From Brumimicrobium ulvae (lineage in GTDB: Bacteria > Bacteroidota > Bacteroidia > Flavobacteriales_D > Crocinitomicaceae), in contig NZ_CANNGT010000001.1 of assembly GCF_947504225.1 (NCBI RefSeq), positions 310,001 to 374,000 on the forward strand: 64,000 bases of DNA, read 5' to 3'. Below, in pieces: positions 61,193-64,000 of the stretch. Positions within the stretch are counted from its first letter, which is position 1, and the number at the start of each line of letters is the position of its first letter. The translations under genes and the position numbers were made by a program. A model generated the notes under the pieces. It made no database searches. It saw only the letters and a list, made by a program, of their open reading frames with translations, and was not told the DNA's origin.

Positions 61193-62689
61193 TTACTTTT
61201 CACCAATATCTTTTAGAAAGGAATAGTTATTCTTACTTGACGGAACCGTTCTCATAGTAAAAGTGTATTCGTAATCATCTTCAGTGATATCTAGATTATT
61301 GAAATCAGAATACTTTAAATACGCTAATCTCCCATCATTAATCGCAAAAATCATACTTTCAGATCCTTTGACTATTCGAATTTCATTGTTATAAAATTTT
61401 TGTATTCCATTAAAAGACTTCTGAACAACGGCTAAATTTGACAAATTTAAAGCATTACCTTCTTTGTCAATGAATTTGGCGATAACTGTGTATGAATCTA
61501 AAGAAAATGCTTTGTCGCAATTCCAAATACCGAATCCATCAATACTAAAGTTTCTTATAATTTCAGCAGATTGATTTCTGTCTTTTAAAGCTTTAGCTGC
61601 TTTTTCTTTTGAAGCAATAACAAGCTGTTCATACTCCTTTTTTCTTTGTTCATAAAGGACTTCTTGTCTTTGGTTTTCTTCAAGGATAGCTTTGTTTCTA
61701 GCTTCAATTAGGGCATTAATTTTCGCCCTTCTTTCAATTTCTTCTTCGAGTTCAACTTCTTTCATTTGTCTATTTTCCTTTTCTTTTTTGTATTCGGCAT
61801 TTTTTTGATCAAAAACCAGTAGTGCTTTTTTATAATCTTCTCCTTCAAAAACTGGTTTTGCAGAATAGGAAACACTTTTGTTCCCATTTATGAATTTTAG
61901 GGTATATAATCCTAGGTTATCTTTCTTTGTAAGCTGAATGTCATTCCAGATTATATCGGCATCTTTAGCATCGAAACCTGTTTCTGTTACATCCAATTGA
62001 AACTTAAGGTTGTCATATACGAGTAGCTCTTTAAATGAACCAGGTTCGATTTCAATTTCAATTACGGGGCTTTTATCATTAGCCTTTTCTGGTCTTATTG
62101 GTTGAGGGAGATCTATTATACTAGCTTCTACAGTTTTGCTTAAATCTGTAACGGTACTCATTTTTCTGTTGATCCAGTTTTTTTTAACTGTATCTAAAAA
62201 GTAGATACTATGTGTTTTTGAAGAATTGGTACTGACCATATTAATTTCAGGTAGGCTAGAAGGGTTTACGAATACAGGTTCCCCATCTTTATAGGCTGTT
62301 ACTTCACACATTCCCGATGACTCAAAAGAATATGTAGTACCCAGTGAATCATAATCAAGTGGAACTCCAGCTAAGTAAAAATCTATAGGGTCAATAAATT
62401 CTCTGTAGTTAATATCGACCATACCTTTAACTAAATTTCCGTTTTTATCTACAACTGAATGGGCAGGGAATACAATTATACTTCCAGACTGATGAAATAG
62501 GGTATCTCCTTTTTCTGCATCAATTGTATATTTAGAAAAGGGAACATTGGCTTGTGGTAGTGGTGATTTTATAAAAATATCTGAAGTAATTTCACTTTCG
62601 TTTTCAGTAGTAATTACTTGAGTGTTTTTTATATCGTTTATACAACTCGCAAAAACAAGGATTAAGGCAAAGGGTATTAAGTTTCTCAT
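61193..62689 (-). CDS. Lipoprotein with long charged coiled coil, function unknown
   Basis: 498 residues. The lipobox FASC (Cys16) is followed by an N-terminal beta-rich part (~40-190). A further beta domain lies at ~205-265. A highly charged coiled coil of about 90 residues (~285-375, rich in KEKENRQMKEVELEEEIERR-type heptads) comes next, then a C-terminal beta domain of ~120 residues (NFSIDGFGIWNCDK). I do not recognise a family. The coiled coil could set a distance from the membrane. It lies 108 bp downstream of the leftward TPR gene, possibly co-transcribed. Confidence 0.7.
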   Translation of the reverse strand: MRNLIPFALILVFASCINDIKNTQVITTENESEITSDIFIKSPLPQANVPFSKYTIDAEKGDTLFHQSGSIIVFPAHSVVDKNGNLVKGMVDINYREFIDPIDFYLAGVPLDYDSLGTTYSFESSGMCEVTAYKDGEPVFVNPSSLPEINMVSTNSSKTHSIYFLDTVKKNWINRKMSTVTDLSKTVEASIIDLPQPIRPEKANDKSPVIEIEIEPGSFKELLVYDNLKFQLDVTETGFDAKDADIIWNDIQLTKKDNLGLYTLKFINGNKSVSYSAKPVFEGEDYKKALLVFDQKNAEYKKEKENRQMKEVELEEEIERRAKINALIEARNKAILEENQRQEVLYEQRKKEYEQLVIASKEKAAKALKDRNQSAEIIRNFSIDGFGIWNCDKAFSLDSYTVIAKFIDKEGNALNLSNLAVVQKSFNGIQKFYNNEIRIVKGSESMIFAINDGRLAYLKYSDFNNLDITEDDYEYTFTMRTVPSSKNNYSFLKDIGEK

Positions 62690-62797
62690 AGGAGTACGTT
62701 TTTTATATCAACGTTGAGAAGTTCCTTTGGTTACATCCTATGAAAAACCTTGTGCGTGCTAAAGCTAATTCCTAAAGTTGTTTTTAGCAGCAGCAAT

Positions 62798-63730
62798 CTA
62801 CTTACAATGCTTCTCAATTAATTCATTTACTTCGTTTCCATATCGAACAGTAAAATTATTATTGAGGGCTAAATGAAGATCAGCGCAAGCAAGCCTTTCT
62901 TTTTTGAGGGCTAAATAAATCAATGCTCGATTTCTATAGGCGTATGGATTAACTGGATAAAGCTCAATAGATAAGTTGATGTCGTCTAAAGCAGCCAGTA
63001 AATCACCTAATTTGAATTTAGCATAGCCTCGGTTGTTGAGTGTGTATGGGTCATCTGGTTCCATTTCTAGTACTTTGTTGAAATAATACAAAGCCTTTTT
63101 GTATTCTTCAATTTCAAGATGTAAAAAACCCAAATTTGCTGTCGACGCTATAAACTCAGGGTCTAATTCAATGGCTTTTTCAAGATGCTTTATAGCTATG
63201 TCATTCATTCCCATTTCACTGTAAACACTAGCAATGTTGATCAGTAACCCTACATTGTTTGAATCGATTTCAAGTGCTTTTTCTAAGTGTACTTTGGCGC
63301 TATCAAATTTTCTGGTGGACATCTGAGCAGCTGCGATATTTAGTCGTGCAGCTACAAATTCTTGATCACTTTCCGCTAAACGAAATTGATTTTTGTAATC
63401 TGCTAATGCGGCATCAAATTCGTTAACACTCAGGAGTAAAGATCCTCTGACGTTATAGAGATAAGATGTGTCAGGATACAATTCTATAGCTTTCGAAAGC
63501 TGAAGGTAAGAGTGTTGCAAATCTCCAAGTTGCTCAGCACTTATTGCTGAATAATACAATAGGTCAATGTCCTCTGGTTCATTTACTAAGTAGTATTCAG
63601 TGTATTCATTTAGCGCTTCAAATTGACCTTCATTAAACATGTTTTGCATGGTGTCGTTTCGGGTTTCTTGAGCAAAACCATTGCAGATGAAAAGAAATCC
63701 TAAACCAAGTAAAAGTAGTGTTTTTGTCAT
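62798..63730 (-). CDS. Secreted TPR protein
   Basis: 310 residues with a signal peptide (ends near ICNGFAQ, residue ~21). From ~30 to the end it is a chain of about eight tetratricopeptide repeats, for example NVRGSLLLSVNEFDAALADYKN, INIASVYSEMGMNDIAIKHLEKA, and TANLGFLHLEIEEYKKALYY (each quoted in part). Two Cys close the protein. TPR proteins act as protein-binding scaffolds; in Bacteroidota many are periplasmic. No partner gene is evident beyond the coiled-coil lipoprotein downstream. Confidence 0.88.
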   Translation of the reverse strand: MTKTLLLLGLGFLFICNGFAQETRNDTMQNMFNEGQFEALNEYTEYYLVNEPEDIDLLYYSAISAEQLGDLQHSYLQLSKAIELYPDTSYLYNVRGSLLLSVNEFDAALADYKNQFRLAESDQEFVAARLNIAAAQMSTRKFDSAKVHLEKALEIDSNNVGLLINIASVYSEMGMNDIAIKHLEKAIELDPEFIASTANLGFLHLEIEEYKKALYYFNKVLEMEPDDPYTLNNRGYAKFKLGDLLAALDDINLSIELYPVNPYAYRNRALIYLALKKERLACADLHLALNNNFTVRYGNEVNELIEKHCK

Positions 63731-63822
63731 GTTGTTTTTGTATTATCTAGGTAAATATAAGCTTTTAATCTTCATAAAAGATAATATAATCATACCTTTA
63801 AAAGCCAAATTGCAGAAAGGGA

Positions 63823-63993
63823 TTAAGCAATGTACCCCAATTTTTTGAGCATGAAATAAGCCGAAATGGCTAATAGCATTGCCACTCTTAAAATGTAGTT
63901 TTTGTTGAAAATCTTTAAATTGGGTCGCTTTCTTTTTTCCAACAGCATGTAAATTAAACAAATTGCTAAAGATAAAGTACCTACAGTATTCAT
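63823..63993 (-). CDS. Small two-helix membrane protein
   Basis: A 56-residue reading frame with ATG at 63993 and TAA at 63823. It has two hydrophobic helices, residues ~2-18 (NTVGTLSLAICLIYMLL) and ~37-50, separated by a basic loop (EKRKRPNLKIFNKN), which predicts an N-out/C-out hairpin with a cytosolic loop. The frame may begin further right, outside the window. No family is recognised. The good membrane topology and basic loop favour it over the other reading frames in this stretch. Confidence 0.5.
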   Translation of the reverse strand: MNTVGTLSLAICLIYMLLEKRKRPNLKIFNKNYILRVAMLLAISAYFMLKKLGYIA

Positions 63994-64000
63994 AGGTTTA

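Noticed and set aside
63743-63961. 72-residue minus-strand reading frame
   Set aside because: It overlaps a better membrane-protein frame (63823-63993), has no signal or domain pattern, and its amino-acid make-up looks random.

Overview
The window is a chromosomal stretch from a Bacteroidota bacterium, almost certainly of class Flavobacteriia. My guess at family level is Crocinitomicaceae/Cryomorphaceae, but the sequence alone does not settle it. The evidence is AT-rich DNA, TAnnTTTG-type -7 promoter elements with few Shine-Dalgarno sites, many small lipoproteins, the type IX secretion (T9SS) protein PorQ, four cargo proteins with Por-type C-terminal sorting tails, a SprB-repeat surface protein with a gliding-type C-terminus, and a Bacteroidota-style ftsK-lolA pair. 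No phage, insertion sequence, CRISPR array, tRNA or rRNA gene was seen. One structural RNA is clear: RNase P RNA (rnpB) on the minus strand near 33.3-33.7 kb.

Layout. 0-3.7 kb: folate cyclo-ligase and YbaB, a 57-residue lipoprotein, then divergent accA and ispE. 3.7-9.8 kb: a VCBS-repeat T9SS cargo, an amidohydrolase lipoprotein, and a TetR-like regulator beside a DASS-family transporter. 9.9-14.1 kb: an operon of a WG-repeat lipoprotein, a TonB-like protein and an O-antigen-ligase-like protein. 14.1-17.4 kb: an overlapping operon of CorA, a RimB-like protease, RimK and an aspartoacylase-like hydrolase. 17.7-24 kb: an 1842-residue SprB-repeat protein with a 954-bp higher-order repeat, then a SiaB-like kinase. 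24-33.3 kb: cinA, a nucleoside phosphorylase, porQ with a lone receiver protein, small lipoproteins, threonine aldolase and an O-methyltransferase next to rnpB.

33.7-47 kb holds the most distinctive content. Three separate ECF sigma-factor genes each overlap by 4 nt a downstream gene for a single-pass membrane protein with a short cytosolic N-terminus. The three partners differ outside the membrane: one ends in a predicted outer-membrane beta-barrel, one in a PKD plus gliding-type C-terminal domain, and one has almost nothing beyond the membrane helix. I read these as three sigma/anti-sigma surface-signalling modules. The first resembles the dual-membrane-spanning anti-sigma architecture described in Bacteroides; the other two look like variants. 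Between them lie a SixA-like phosphatase, malate dehydrogenase, a T9SS-sorted esterase and a two-domain VOC protein.

47-64 kb is mostly housekeeping: a T9SS cargo, an ACT-domain protein, lolA, ftsK, an arginase-argS-GlmU-like operon, lon (with a sigma-54-like upstream element), an RlmI-type methyltransferase, a coiled-coil lipoprotein, a TPR protein and a small membrane protein at the edge.

Promoters: the rnpB -7 element lies 4 nt upstream of the inferred RNA 5' end. The same spacing puts the start sites of ispE, the O-methyltransferase gene and a phosphoesterase gene at or within 1 nt of their start codons, so these mRNAs are probably leaderless.
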